From contig JAZNEP010000042.1 in assembly GCA_045588655.1 (NCBI GenBank), positions 1-64,000 of the forward strand: a DNA stretch of 64,000 bases, read 5' to 3'. Below, one piece after another: positions 25,336-34,202 of the stretch (the first letter of the stretch is position 1; every line of letters starts with the position of its first letter). The notes beneath the pieces are model-generated. The model worked only from the letters and a program-made list of their open reading frames with translations. It made no database searches and was not told the origin of the DNA. This DNA is from SVFI01 sp045588655. Its GTDB lineage: Bacteria > Bacillota > Clostridia > Lachnospirales > Lachnospiraceae. A program made the position numbers and the translations under genes.

Positions 25336-26508
25336 ATGAGTGCATTCCAGACAGGAGAGTACAGAAATCTTTTTTTAGAGATTGGTAAAAGTCAAGAAGA
25401 AATCGAAAAGAAAATAAAGGATGCAGTAAATACATTCTTTTACGGGAGTGAGGAGACACGCATTTATCATCCGGCCGGTGATGATATGGGATATCTGGAA
25501 GATACCGGAAATCACGACGCCAGAACAGAAGGTATGTCATACGGAATGATGATGTGTGTGCAGCTGGATATGAAAGAAGAATTTGACCGTATTTGGAAAT
25601 GGTCAAAAACTTATATGTATATGGAAGATGGCAAGAATGAGGGATATTTTGCATGGAGCTGTCAGCTTGATGGCACTAAAAATGCAAACGGACCGGCACC
25701 GGACGGTGAAGAATTTTATGCCATGGCACTGTTCTTTGCATCAAACAGATGGGGCGACGGAGAAGGTATTTTTAATTATTCGCATGAGGCCAGAGAGATT
25801 TTAAGAGCCTGTCTTCATAAGGGAGAAAACGGAAGACCTGGATGTCCGATGTGGAATCATGAAAACAAACAAATTTTATTTGTACCGGGAATCGGGTTTA
25901 CAGATCCATCCTATCATCTGCCACATTTTTATGAGCTGTTTGCGCTTTGGGCGTATGAGGAGGACAGAGCATTCTGGAAAGAGGCGGCCAAAGCCAGCCG
26001 GGAGTATCTTACAAAGGCCTGTCATCCTGTGACAGGTATGAATCCGGAATATGGTTATTTTGACGGAAAGCCTATGGATAAAAAACTTCCATGGGGAGAG
26101 AAACATGACTTGTTTTTCAGCGATGCATACCGTACTGCGGCTAACATCGGTCTGGATGCAGTGTGGTTTAACATAGATGAAGGTCATTATGCAGCACCTC
26201 TTCGTCTGATGCGTTATTTGAAAACGGACTTGGAAGCAGCCAGATGCGTATTTAAAGTGGATGGTACTCCTTTAGACAAAAAAACAGTACTGCATCCACT
26301 GGGATTGCTTGCGACAACAGCGCAGGGCGCGCTGGCAGTACCTGCAGTAGAGTCAGAGGATGCAGACAGTGATTGGAATGTTGCAAAAAGATGGGTGGAA
26401 TGGTTCTGGAATCAGCCGATGAGAGAAGGCGACAGACGATATTATGATAACTGCTTATATATGTTTGCACTGCTCGCGCTCAGTGGAAATTATCGCATCT
26501 ACATGTAA
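25336..26508 (+). CDS. GH8 reducing-end xylose-releasing exo-oligoxylanase
   Basis: The 390-residue protein has no signal peptide and matches the intracellular GH8 enzymes (Rex, EC 3.2.1.156) that remove xylose from the reducing end of xylo-oligosaccharides. The general acid Glu is in RTEGMSYGMMM near residue 49. Further conserved segments are PDGEEFYAMALFFASNRWGD near 105 and LFFSDAYRTAANIGLDAVW near 240, which holds the likely base Asp. ATG 25336 follows AAGGAGG by five bases; the frame is open further upstream but has no better start. It works on imported oligosaccharides. No transporter is adjacent. Confidence 0.88.
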   Translation: MSAFQTGEYRNLFLEIGKSQEEIEKKIKDAVNTFFYGSEETRIYHPAGDDMGYLEDTGNHDARTEGMSYGMMMCVQLDMKEEFDRIWKWSKTYMYMEDGKNEGYFAWSCQLDGTKNANGPAPDGEEFYAMALFFASNRWGDGEGIFNYSHEAREILRACLHKGENGRPGCPMWNHENKQILFVPGIGFTDPSYHLPHFYELFALWAYEEDRAFWKEAAKASREYLTKACHPVTGMNPEYGYFDGKPMDKKLPWGEKHDLFFSDAYRTAANIGLDAVWFNIDEGHYAAPLRLMRYLKTDLEAARCVFKVDGTPLDKKTVLHPLGLLATTAQGALAVPAVESEDADSDWNVAKRWVEWFWNQPMREGDRRYYDNCLYMFALLALSGNYRIYM

Positions 26509-26606
26509 AATATATGTGTAAAAACTATAGGTCTATATGTAAAAATACATAAAAGTGTTGAGTTTAACTCGCAGTGGAGACGGGAAAGCAGAGAAAGGAA
26601 GAGGAA

Positions 26607-27947
26607 ATGAAATCAAAAACACTGAATATGACGGAAGGGAATCCGGTAAAATTATTGATTGTGTTTGCGATTCCGATGCTGATCGGAAATATATTTCAGC
26701 AATTATATAACCTTGTAGACTCGGTCATTGTGGGGAAATTTGTAGGTGCCAATGCACTTGCAGCGGTAGGAGCTACCAATTCGGTTGCATTTTTGTTTTT
26801 TGCCCTATGTAACGGTATCGGAAGTGGTGGAGGTATCATCACAGCCCAACAGTTCGGAGCGGGAAATGATGAAAAGGTCAAGAAAGCAATTGTAAATTCC
26901 GGATACATTCTGTTACTTGGTTCTGTTTTGATGGGAGCTGTGTCGTATGTGTTTGCGGAACAATTATTACATATCATGGCGACACCGCAAGAGCTAATGC
27001 CGGATGCGCTGATTTATATGAAATTGCAATGCATCGGTCTGCCGCTTGTGGCGGTATATAATCATGTTTCTTCGATGCTGCGGGCACTGGGAGATTCAAA
27101 AACACCGCTGTATTTTTTGATTTTCTCCTGCATTTTAAATGTGGGATTGGATTTGTGGTTTGTATATGGTCTTAGCATGGGCATTTTTGGAGCCGCGCTT
27201 GCAACTATCTTAGCGCAGTTGGTAGCCGGAGTGGGGTGTCTTATATATGCAATCAGATTTAATGAGTATTTCCGGATGGGAAAAGAACATTTCACGCCGG
27301 AAGGAAGCATGATATGGGGATCTGTGAGACTTGGAGTTCCGCTGTCTTTACAGTTTTCACTGATTGCTTTGTCCTGTATGGCACTGCAGAGAGTGGTAAA
27401 CGGATTCGGACCGGCAGTTATGGCGGCCTTTACAGCCACAAGCCGTGTGGAACAGCTTCTTCATCAGCCGTACGGTACGCTCAGCACAGCGCTTTCGACC
27501 TATTCCGGGCAAAATCTCGGAGCCGGAAACTTTGAGAGGATTAAGCTTGGATTTAAGAAAAGTATTATTATGATGACGATTTTTTCTCTCTTGATGTTAC
27601 CAATCATACAGTTTGGTGGAGAATCGATTGTGAAGTTATTTGTAAATGATCCGGAGGTAATTCATTACGGTGCGATTGCTATGCAGATAACAAGCTGGTT
27701 CTATATCTTTCTTGGATTAATCTATATGACAAGAGGCGTATTAAACGGTGTTGGTGATGCGATGTTTGCACTCATTAACGGTGTGGTAGAAGTTATCGGT
27801 CGTATTACGATTCCGGTGGCAATGACAATGATACCGTTTATCGGTGTCTGGGGAATCTGGTGGGCGACCGGATTGACATGGCTGGTCAGCGCAGTGTTCT
27901 GTGTCTGGAGATATGTGTCATGGAAAAAGAAAAATAGAATGGTTTAA
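26607..27947 (+). CDS. MATE-family multidrug/Na+ efflux transporter
   Basis: The 446-residue membrane protein has twelve predicted helices in two homologous halves. It has the MATE N-terminal segment IPMLIGNIFQQLYNLVDSV and the GANALAAVGATNS loop. It uses H+ or Na+ to export cationic compounds. I chose ATG 26607, with GGAAGAGG just upstream, over a GTG at 26574 that precedes it. The gene ends with a strong terminator and is probably monocistronic. The substrate is unknown; the closeness to the GH8 gene is not informative. Confidence 0.92.
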   Translation: MKSKTLNMTEGNPVKLLIVFAIPMLIGNIFQQLYNLVDSVIVGKFVGANALAAVGATNSVAFLFFALCNGIGSGGGIITAQQFGAGNDEKVKKAIVNSGYILLLGSVLMGAVSYVFAEQLLHIMATPQELMPDALIYMKLQCIGLPLVAVYNHVSSMLRALGDSKTPLYFLIFSCILNVGLDLWFVYGLSMGIFGAALATILAQLVAGVGCLIYAIRFNEYFRMGKEHFTPEGSMIWGSVRLGVPLSLQFSLIALSCMALQRVVNGFGPAVMAAFTATSRVEQLLHQPYGTLSTALSTYSGQNLGAGNFERIKLGFKKSIIMMTIFSLLMLPIIQFGGESIVKLFVNDPEVIHYGAIAMQITSWFYIFLGLIYMTRGVLNGVGDAMFALINGVVEVIGRITIPVAMTMIPFIGVWGIWWATGLTWLVSAVFCVWRYVSWKKKNRMV

Positions 27948-27959
27948 GGACTTGAATGA

Positions 27960-28004
27960 GGCCTTCACTTTAGAGCAAAATTTGGCAAGTGAAGGTCTTT
28001 TTTT
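27960..28004 (+). terminator. Rho-independent terminator after the MATE gene
   Basis: GGCCTTCACTT and AAGTGAAGGTC pair (one G-T) and are followed by eight T residues. Confidence 0.88.
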
Positions 28005-28164
28005 GTGCATAAAATAATAGTTTTTTTGAGGGAAATTTTGCTTTATCCGCTATGATACCTATAATTTGTCTAGGAAATTTGTGGAATTGTGAGGTGTTTT
28101 CTCATCGCAAAAAGTGAATAAAATAGATTTGAAAATATTATGAAAAGGGATAAGGAGAGAGTCG

Positions 28165-29121
28165 ATGAGCGAAATAATTAATAAAATCAGTTCTAATATT
28201 TCAAAAGTAATTGTGGGAAAGGAAGATACCGTGGAAATGCTTTTGACTGCTTTGATTTCCGGGGGACATGTATTGTTGGAAGATGTACCCGGAATGGGAA
28301 AAACAGTACTGGCAAAAACGCTTGCAAAATCAATGACAATGTCATTTGGACGTATACAGTTCACTCCGGATTTGTTGCCTAGTGATGTAACAGGGTTGTC
28401 CTATTATAACCAGGAGCAGGGGAAATTTGTATTTAGAGAGGGACCGGTATTTACCAACCTCCTTTTGGCGGATGAGATTAACCGTGCGACACCGAGAACA
28501 CAGTCGAGCCTTTTAGAGTGTATGGGCGAAGGTCAGGTAACCGTAGATGGGCAGACGAGATCACTGGAAGAACCATTCTTTGTTATGGCGACACAGAATC
28601 CGGTAGAAACGTTGGGATGTTTTCCGTTGCCGGAGGCGCAGATGGACCGTTTTCTGATGAAACTCAGTATGGGAAACATGAGCAAAGCGCATGAGAGAGA
28701 AATGATTGACCGCTACATTAATGATGAGCCGCTCAAGAAAGTAGAACCGGTATGTACCGTGGAGGATATTCGAAAATTACAGGAAGAATGTCGCAACATT
28801 TACGTGCATAACGATTTGCGTGATTACATTGTAAAACTGGTGCAGTCGAGCCGTAAGGGAACCGGAGAGAAAAAGGGTGATGTGGCTATGATGGAAGGAG
28901 TCAGTCCGCGAGGAACCTTAGCATTTCTTCGTGCATCGCAGGCATATGCACTGATCAAGGGAAGAGATTATGTAGTACCGGAAGATATCAAAGCAGTTGC
29001 AGTACCGGTTCTGGCGCACAGACTAATCAGTGAAGAGGATGACTATCAGCGTAAGGTTGCAAAGATACAGGGACTGCTTCAATCGGTAGCAGTTCCGACG
29101 GAGGATTGGAAAAGACCATGA
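28165..29121 (+). CDS. MoxR-family AAA+ ATPase
   Basis: The 318-residue cytosolic ATPase has Walker A DVPGMGKTVLAK near residue 39, Walker B LLLADEINR near 104, then ATPRTQSSLLECM and the FVMATQNPVETLG sensor region, and a C-terminal lid. MoxR proteins act as chaperones in maturation of complexes and usually sit beside DUF58 proteins carrying a degenerate von Willebrand fold. ATG 28165 follows AAGGAGAG. It overlaps the DUF58 gene by four bases (ATGA), so the genes are one operon. The client complex is unknown. Confidence 0.93.
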   Translation: MSEIINKISSNISKVIVGKEDTVEMLLTALISGGHVLLEDVPGMGKTVLAKTLAKSMTMSFGRIQFTPDLLPSDVTGLSYYNQEQGKFVFREGPVFTNLLLADEINRATPRTQSSLLECMGEGQVTVDGQTRSLEEPFFVMATQNPVETLGCFPLPEAQMDRFLMKLSMGNMSKAHEREMIDRYINDEPLKKVEPVCTVEDIRKLQEECRNIYVHNDLRDYIVKLVQSSRKGTGEKKGDVAMMEGVSPRGTLAFLRASQAYALIKGRDYVVPEDIKAVAVPVLAHRLISEEDDYQRKVAKIQGLLQSVAVPTEDWKRP

Positions 29122-30224
29122 TCTCAATAGTAATCATCAGTATTTTGTTTGTTATCATCGGATGGCAGATGTTTTATAAAAAAATGTGGTATAAAGATCT
29201 GTCGGTCAGATTTTCCTTTGGACATAATTATGTCTACGCAGGAGAATCTGCAAAGCTGAAAGAGATAATTGAAAATCGTAAAAAATTACCGGTGACACCT
29301 GTAGAGGTGCGATTTCGTATAAAAAAGGGGATTTCTTTTCAGGAGACAGATAACACCTCAGTCAGTGATTTTGTATATAAAAGGGATATCTACGCGCTTC
29401 GCGGAAGACAGAGGATTACCAGAACGTTGCATATGCTGTGCAAGAAAAGGGGATATTATCAAATTGAAGATGTTTCGGCTTTAAGTTATGCACTCTTGCA
29501 CAATGAAGCATATCGCATGGAAATCGATACCGATGCATCCTTTTATGTGTTTGCCAAGAGAGTGGATGTATCCGATATTTTAAGAGCCTGTCAGCAGATG
29601 CTTGGTGAGCAGGAAAGTCAGCAGAAATATTTGGAAGACCCGTTTGCTTTTGCATCTATACGCGAATATACCATGCAGGACCCGATGAAGTCCATCAACT
29701 GGAAAGCAAGTGCTAAGACGGGTGGTTTGATGGTAAATACATACACCTCGATGCGAAATGAACAGGTGATGATCTATTTGGATGTGGAAGATCGTGCCAT
29801 CTACAAGATGGAGCATCTGAAGGAGGAAAGTATTTCCATCGCAGCAACTTTGTTTGGAAAACTGGTAAGCAAAGGGGCAGAAGTAGGAATATGTATTAAC
29901 GTAAAAACACAGGAGAAGGAAGGGTTCTATTATTGTAGTCCATCAAGAAATAAACTCAATTGGACCGAAACAGAACGCTTTTTATCCGGAGAATGGAAGG
30001 AAGAGGACGTGGTTGATTTTGAGACGATACTTGAAATTCCGTACGGAGATGCGCTTCCGATTATTATTTCAAAGGAGACGTCTGAGAAACGTTTGCATAA
30101 AGCAGAGTCCATGTTAAAGAATCATACAAAGGGTATTTGGGTAGTGCCTGTTTCCTCGGGAGATACGTGGGAATGTTCTTCTGAGAAATTCCTGTTTGTG
30201 AAGCGGGAGGTAGAAAAAGTATGA
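29118..30224 (+). CDS. DUF58 domain protein (MoxR partner)
   Basis: The 368-residue protein has an N-terminal membrane helix (residues 1-20), a strand-rich middle region and a DUF58 core near residue 190: DPFAFASIREYTMQDPMKSI followed by NWKASAKTGGLMVN, the hallmark of the family. DUF58 proteins pair with MoxR ATPases in cell-envelope or stress-related assemblies. ATG 29118 overlaps the MoxR stop codon; the upstream TTG 29106 lies on the ribosome site. The membrane protein that follows also overlaps by ATGA. Confidence 0.9.
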   Translation: MISIVIISILFVIIGWQMFYKKMWYKDLSVRFSFGHNYVYAGESAKLKEIIENRKKLPVTPVEVRFRIKKGISFQETDNTSVSDFVYKRDIYALRGRQRITRTLHMLCKKRGYYQIEDVSALSYALLHNEAYRMEIDTDASFYVFAKRVDVSDILRACQQMLGEQESQQKYLEDPFAFASIREYTMQDPMKSINWKASAKTGGLMVNTYTSMRNEQVMIYLDVEDRAIYKMEHLKEESISIAATLFGKLVSKGAEVGICINVKTQEKEGFYYCSPSRNKLNWTETERFLSGEWKEEDVVDFETILEIPYGDALPIIISKETSEKRLHKAESMLKNHTKGIWVVPVSSGDTWECSSEKFLFVKREVEKV

Positions 30225-31480
30225 GAAAAAATGCAAATAAGTTTTTAAGAAATCTGTTAGAATGGGTCCACATGACCATGATTCTTTCGTTGATTTTTCC
30301 CGGATTGTACATGATGCAGATGGTGCGACCGGACCATCTAATGTATGAGATGTATTTTGCATCTTTATTTCTATTCTTCCCGGTTATGGTTTTACAAACC
30401 GCATCGAAAAAAAGTAAAAAAGCTGTTAGTTATATTGGAATTTTGATCTTGGTTTTGATTGTGGTAAGAGTTGGGGCAGGTTTGATCGCTGACAACTATC
30501 TTCAGAAGGATGTAGAAGGATATTATTATGTCGCAATGTTGGTTTTGTCTTTCTTTACCGGGATAGAGTATTTCAGAAAACGATTGTATAATGCACAGCG
30601 AAAAGAATCAGCAAAAACAGGTGATATCTGGTCGGATCTCAGTTTTTTTGTTAGTGATCCAAGGATTGCATTTGTAGTCTGGTTTTTTGTGATATCGGTT
30701 TTAGCACAGATATTTGACTGCCCGCAAATCTGTAATGTGGCGTTGTTTAGCGGGATTGTTTATTTGGTGGTTGCGTCCATATATGTGTATGTTGTACAGT
30801 CAGAAAAATATTTAAAGTTAAACGAAAGAGTCTGTAACGTACAAAATATTCCGTATAAGCGTATCAATAAAATCGGGAGAGGGTTTCTTCTGGTGTATGT
30901 AGCACTCATTTTGTTGATGCTGATTCCGGCGATATTGACGATGAATGAGAGAAAATATGTGGATGTCAGAAAGTATGAGAGTCCGTTGGTACCGACAGAG
31001 ACAGTTATACCGCAAGGAGATATGATGGACTTGAGTCAGGATTTGATGGAGGAGAGGGAGACGCCTCTATTTATGCAAATCATCAATGGAATATTAAATG
31101 TTGTGTTCATTACACTAGCCGTTGCACTATTAGTGGTAGGGCTGATTATGCTGATTTACTTTATTTACGGACAGCTGGACAAATTTGCGGAAGGAATACC
31201 GCAGGATGAGGACAGAGTGGAATCGCTGGATGAGCTGGATGAGGAAGAAGCGGTGCAAAAGAAAAAAAGATTTTCGAAACGTGAAAAAGAACCTAAGATT
31301 CGAAAAGTCTATCGCAAATATATTCGAAAGCATCGCAAAGAGATTCCGGAAGTATATGAAACACCGACAGAGATTGAAACAGCAGCAGGAGTGGCCCAGG
31401 CAGAGGAAACCAAAATTCTGCATGCAGAGTATGAACTGGTACGATATGGCTATGCAAAAGATGCTCTTGAAAAAATCTGA
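30221..31480 (+). CDS. Membrane protein of the MoxR/DUF58 operon
   Basis: I do not recognise this 419-residue protein beyond its topology. About seven hydrophobic segments lie in residues 15-230, an extracellular-looking loop follows (MNERKYVDVRKYESPLVPTE), then another membrane helix near 290. The C-terminal tail is long, charged and cytosolic, with many Lys, Arg and Glu. In many genomes the third gene of a MoxR-DUF58 operon encodes a transglutaminase-like membrane protein; I see no Cys-His-Asp transglutaminase motif here. It may hold the same structural place without that catalytic domain. Confidence 0.7.
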   Translation: MRKNANKFLRNLLEWVHMTMILSLIFPGLYMMQMVRPDHLMYEMYFASLFLFFPVMVLQTASKKSKKAVSYIGILILVLIVVRVGAGLIADNYLQKDVEGYYYVAMLVLSFFTGIEYFRKRLYNAQRKESAKTGDIWSDLSFFVSDPRIAFVVWFFVISVLAQIFDCPQICNVALFSGIVYLVVASIYVYVVQSEKYLKLNERVCNVQNIPYKRINKIGRGFLLVYVALILLMLIPAILTMNERKYVDVRKYESPLVPTETVIPQGDMMDLSQDLMEERETPLFMQIINGILNVVFITLAVALLVVGLIMLIYFIYGQLDKFAEGIPQDEDRVESLDELDEEEAVQKKKRFSKREKEPKIRKVYRKYIRKHRKEIPEVYETPTEIETAAGVAQAEETKILHAEYELVRYGYAKDALEKI

Positions 31481-31523
31481 AAGATGATGGAAAATGATAA
31501 AAAAGGGAAAAGAGAGCTGAAGG

Positions 31524-31813
31524 ATGAGACTGTTTTATCTAATTGCCAGAAATCTGTTTGTGCTTCCAAGAATGATGTTTAAAATGCGCAAATTGTCAAA
31601 GTCGGAAACCTATTCGGAACAGAGAAATTACCAATATCTGAGAAGGATTGTAGCACGGATGAAAAGAACCGGAAATATCCGTAATCAGGTGTTGTGCATA
31701 CGGAAGTTCATTTCCTTGAACCAATTTTTTATGATGAGTATAAAGATTTAAAAGCAAGCCAAATTGCATCTTTGGTGCATGAAAAAATTCAGCAGAAATT
31801 ACAACATAAGTAA
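31524..31813 (+). pseudogene. Lysophospholipid acyltransferase with internal deletion
   Basis: The first frame (31524-31751) starts like a clostridial 1-acyl-glycerol-3-phosphate acyltransferase: MRLFYLIARNLFVLP, then SETYSEQRNYQYLRRIVARM and KRTGN. It then reads out of frame. The native C-terminus is found in another frame directly after: VHTEVHFLEPIFYDEYKDL, then ASQIASLVHEKIQQKL and TAA at 31811-31813. The catalytic HxxxxD block and the following acyl-binding part, about 150 residues, are missing. It is an internally deleted gene with both ends preserved. AGAGAGCTGAAGG gives the original ribosome site. Confidence 0.78.
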
Positions 31814-31823
31814 TAAAATAATG

Positions 31824-31867
31824 CATCCTTCCACGTGAATCATCAGAAAGTGGAAGGATGTATTTTT
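31824..31867. terminator. Hairpin terminator between converging genes
   Basis: CATCCTTCCAC and GTGGAAGGATG form a perfect 11-bp stem, followed by a T run on the plus strand. It may serve both converging transcripts. Confidence 0.85.
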
Positions 31868-31881
31868 ATATTGTTTTTCAC

Positions 31882-33912
31882 CTAATAGACTCGAATAGAA
31901 TTGGAAGGAGTATCAAATGGTCCTACCAGAGGATTTACCGTTCTGTGATGTCCAAAATAGTCAGTATTAAACAGAATCGGTGAACCATCCGGATTTTCAA
32001 ACATTTGCTCCGGTTCAAACGCCATACCAAGTGTCTGTGTACTGATGGTTCCTACCTTGAGGGAAGGTAGTAAATCATAGAGATTCGATTTAAATATCCA
32101 TTCGCCGTTAATTTCTTCCAGTGTAAATTCGACTTTATGCTGCGTATCTACAATACAGTTGGTTTCTTTTTTCCATGCTTTGGCGCCATTGAAATATACA
32201 TTTCCGTCCGCCCACACCGGAAGGTGGATATAGTAGCGGTCACTCGGATCAGATCCCATACCGCAGTATCCGTCAAATTCTTTTACCCATTCGTCAAAGA
32301 GTTGATATCCATCATCGTACATCCACGTACCGACAATCAGATTTCCGTCATCCCAGCAGCTCTTTCCCTCACCCTGCATGTAGTCCATAATCCTTTTCAT
32401 GCCCGGACGCATCGGCTGCTGCAGGAAAATATTATTGTAGAATCGCATATCACCGTGCAGGAATGTCATAAATCCGGCCACTTCGGTTCGATGTGGTACA
32501 TGATACGGGGTATAGCGAGGGGAAGTCAAGGTCTTTGAGCCATTGTCCGTACCGATACCGACCGCGGTAAATGCACCGGCGATGATATTGTGTACCAAAG
32601 CAACGCCCTGTGTCGCCAGTTTCACGGAACGATCGGATAGTAACAGGTTGTTGTCAATCAGCGTCGGTCCATGCGAAACCTCAACGAAGATGTCTTCTCC
32701 AAGTCCGGGATCATCGACATCGATACAATCATCCGCAATCGGCAGAGTGTTGTGATGGAAAAGATTTTGTGTCACGCGCGTTCCCTGTGCCTGCCAATCA
32801 AGCCATAAACCTCTGGTGCAGTGATGAATATGATTTCTGCGATAAATCACATCGATTGCAGCATGCATCTTGATTCCGCCGATTTCCGCGCCGGCGAGAT
32901 TTTGCTTGTTGTTGATGTGATGAATGTGGTTGTCTTCTATTATAGAGAAGACACCGCCCAGATGTCCGACAATACCGGTCTGTCCACAATCATGAATATT
33001 ACACCGTCGAATGATGTGAGAACCGATTTTTTCTTTCGTCCAGCCCTCCAATTGAGCCTGGCAGATACAGTCACGTTCTGTTTGGGTTCCGTCCTTAAAT
33101 TTCCATTTTAACCACTTGTTATCATTGTTTGGCTGCTTATATTTTCCAAGCGAAATACCGGAACATTTGGAATGTGAAACTTCGCAGTCTTCAATAATCC
33201 AGCCTTTGGACCAGTGCGGTCCGATCATACCTTCTTGATAGGCGGTCGGCGGTGCCCACTGAGTGGCGGCCTTGGTGACGCAGAATCCGCGGAGCGTAAT
33301 GTATCCTACGCCTTCTTTGGAAGGGTAAAAACAGTTGCGACGGACATTGATTTCGACGGTTTCGTTATTTGGGTTTGCTCCGTGGAAATTGGCATAAATA
33401 ATGGTTTCGTCCTTTTCCTCATCCTGCTGCGTGTACCAGGTGTATACAGAAAAGTCAGGGTCCCAGGAAGTTCTGGAACGTTCAGGATGAAGGACTTTCT
33501 CGAGCGTCGTGACTTCATATAATGATTTTTCATTGAGATACACTTCTCCGGTGTGGGCAATGAAGGTTGCAATAAACCAGTCGCCGCTGACGAGTGTGGT
33601 ATAAGGATTGTAGTCATGAAAAAGGCCGTTTGGAATTCGAACGACCCATACATCACCTTCGTACGGCTCCCAGGTTTTAATGACCTCAGCACCTGTAATA
33701 CAGGCTTTCAAAGGCTCAACGGAGGTGTAGGTAATACGTGCATCTTCGGTTCCGGCATGCATAGGATTTACATACTCCCGGTAGATTCCCGGATAGACCA
33801 AAACTTCATCGCCGGCCTTTGCAATGTTGGCAGCTTCCTGAATCGTCAAAAAAGGATATTGCTCGCTTCCGTTTCCACCGGTTGCGGCAGCTGCATTTAC
33901 ATAGTATTTCAT
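31882..33912 (-). CDS. GH120 beta-xylosidase
   Basis: The 676-residue protein is a right-handed beta-helix enzyme closely matching GH120 beta-xylosidases such as XylC of Thermoanaerobacterium. Shared segments include YVNAAAATGGNGSEQYPFLT, then YPGIYREYVNP, VEINVRRNCFYP and IVGHLGGVFSIIEDNHIHHI. The nucleophile Asp is in GLWLDWQAQGTRV and the acid/base Glu in IFVEVSHGPTLID. No signal peptide is present, so it acts on imported xylo-oligosaccharides. ATG 33912 follows AAAGGAG. An insertion rich in Asp (ADDCIDVDDPGLGED) separates the two catalytic segments, longer than I recall for XylC. It complements the GH8 enzyme 5 kb away. Confidence 0.88.
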   Translation of the reverse strand: MKYYVNAAAATGGNGSEQYPFLTIQEAANIAKAGDEVLVYPGIYREYVNPMHAGTEDARITYTSVEPLKACITGAEVIKTWEPYEGDVWVVRIPNGLFHDYNPYTTLVSGDWFIATFIAHTGEVYLNEKSLYEVTTLEKVLHPERSRTSWDPDFSVYTWYTQQDEEKDETIIYANFHGANPNNETVEINVRRNCFYPSKEGVGYITLRGFCVTKAATQWAPPTAYQEGMIGPHWSKGWIIEDCEVSHSKCSGISLGKYKQPNNDNKWLKWKFKDGTQTERDCICQAQLEGWTKEKIGSHIIRRCNIHDCGQTGIVGHLGGVFSIIEDNHIHHINNKQNLAGAEIGGIKMHAAIDVIYRRNHIHHCTRGLWLDWQAQGTRVTQNLFHHNTLPIADDCIDVDDPGLGEDIFVEVSHGPTLIDNNLLLSDRSVKLATQGVALVHNIIAGAFTAVGIGTDNGSKTLTSPRYTPYHVPHRTEVAGFMTFLHGDMRFYNNIFLQQPMRPGMKRIMDYMQGEGKSCWDDGNLIVGTWMYDDGYQLFDEWVKEFDGYCGMGSDPSDRYYIHLPVWADGNVYFNGAKAWKKETNCIVDTQHKVEFTLEEINGEWIFKSNLYDLLPSLKVGTISTQTLGMAFEPEQMFENPDGSPILFNTDYFGHHRTVNPLVGPFDTPSNSIRVY

Positions 33913-34202
33913 TCGTTTGTGCTCCTTTCCGGTACATGCCCCGTAGGCGCATCATGTACCATCATTTTACGATATAAGATACCTATATTATGAAGTCTTC
34001 AAACCAAAAGAGCAACCGTCTTTTCTAGTAAAAAAGGTATAAAAAATTCGTCTGATTTTTGTTGAAAAATTTGCAAATTGTTTGAAAAATATAATTGGAC
34101 GAAAAGCGACAAAAGTGGTAAAATAGTGTCAAATATGTAGTGGGTATAAAATAGTGATTATTGGAATGATCAGATGAAAAATGACATTTGGGGGATAAGA
34201 CT

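Noticed and set aside
31524..31751. Intact 75-residue protein
   Set aside because: The C-terminal third is out of frame relative to the acyltransferase sequence that resumes directly afterwards; it is the front of a deleted gene.
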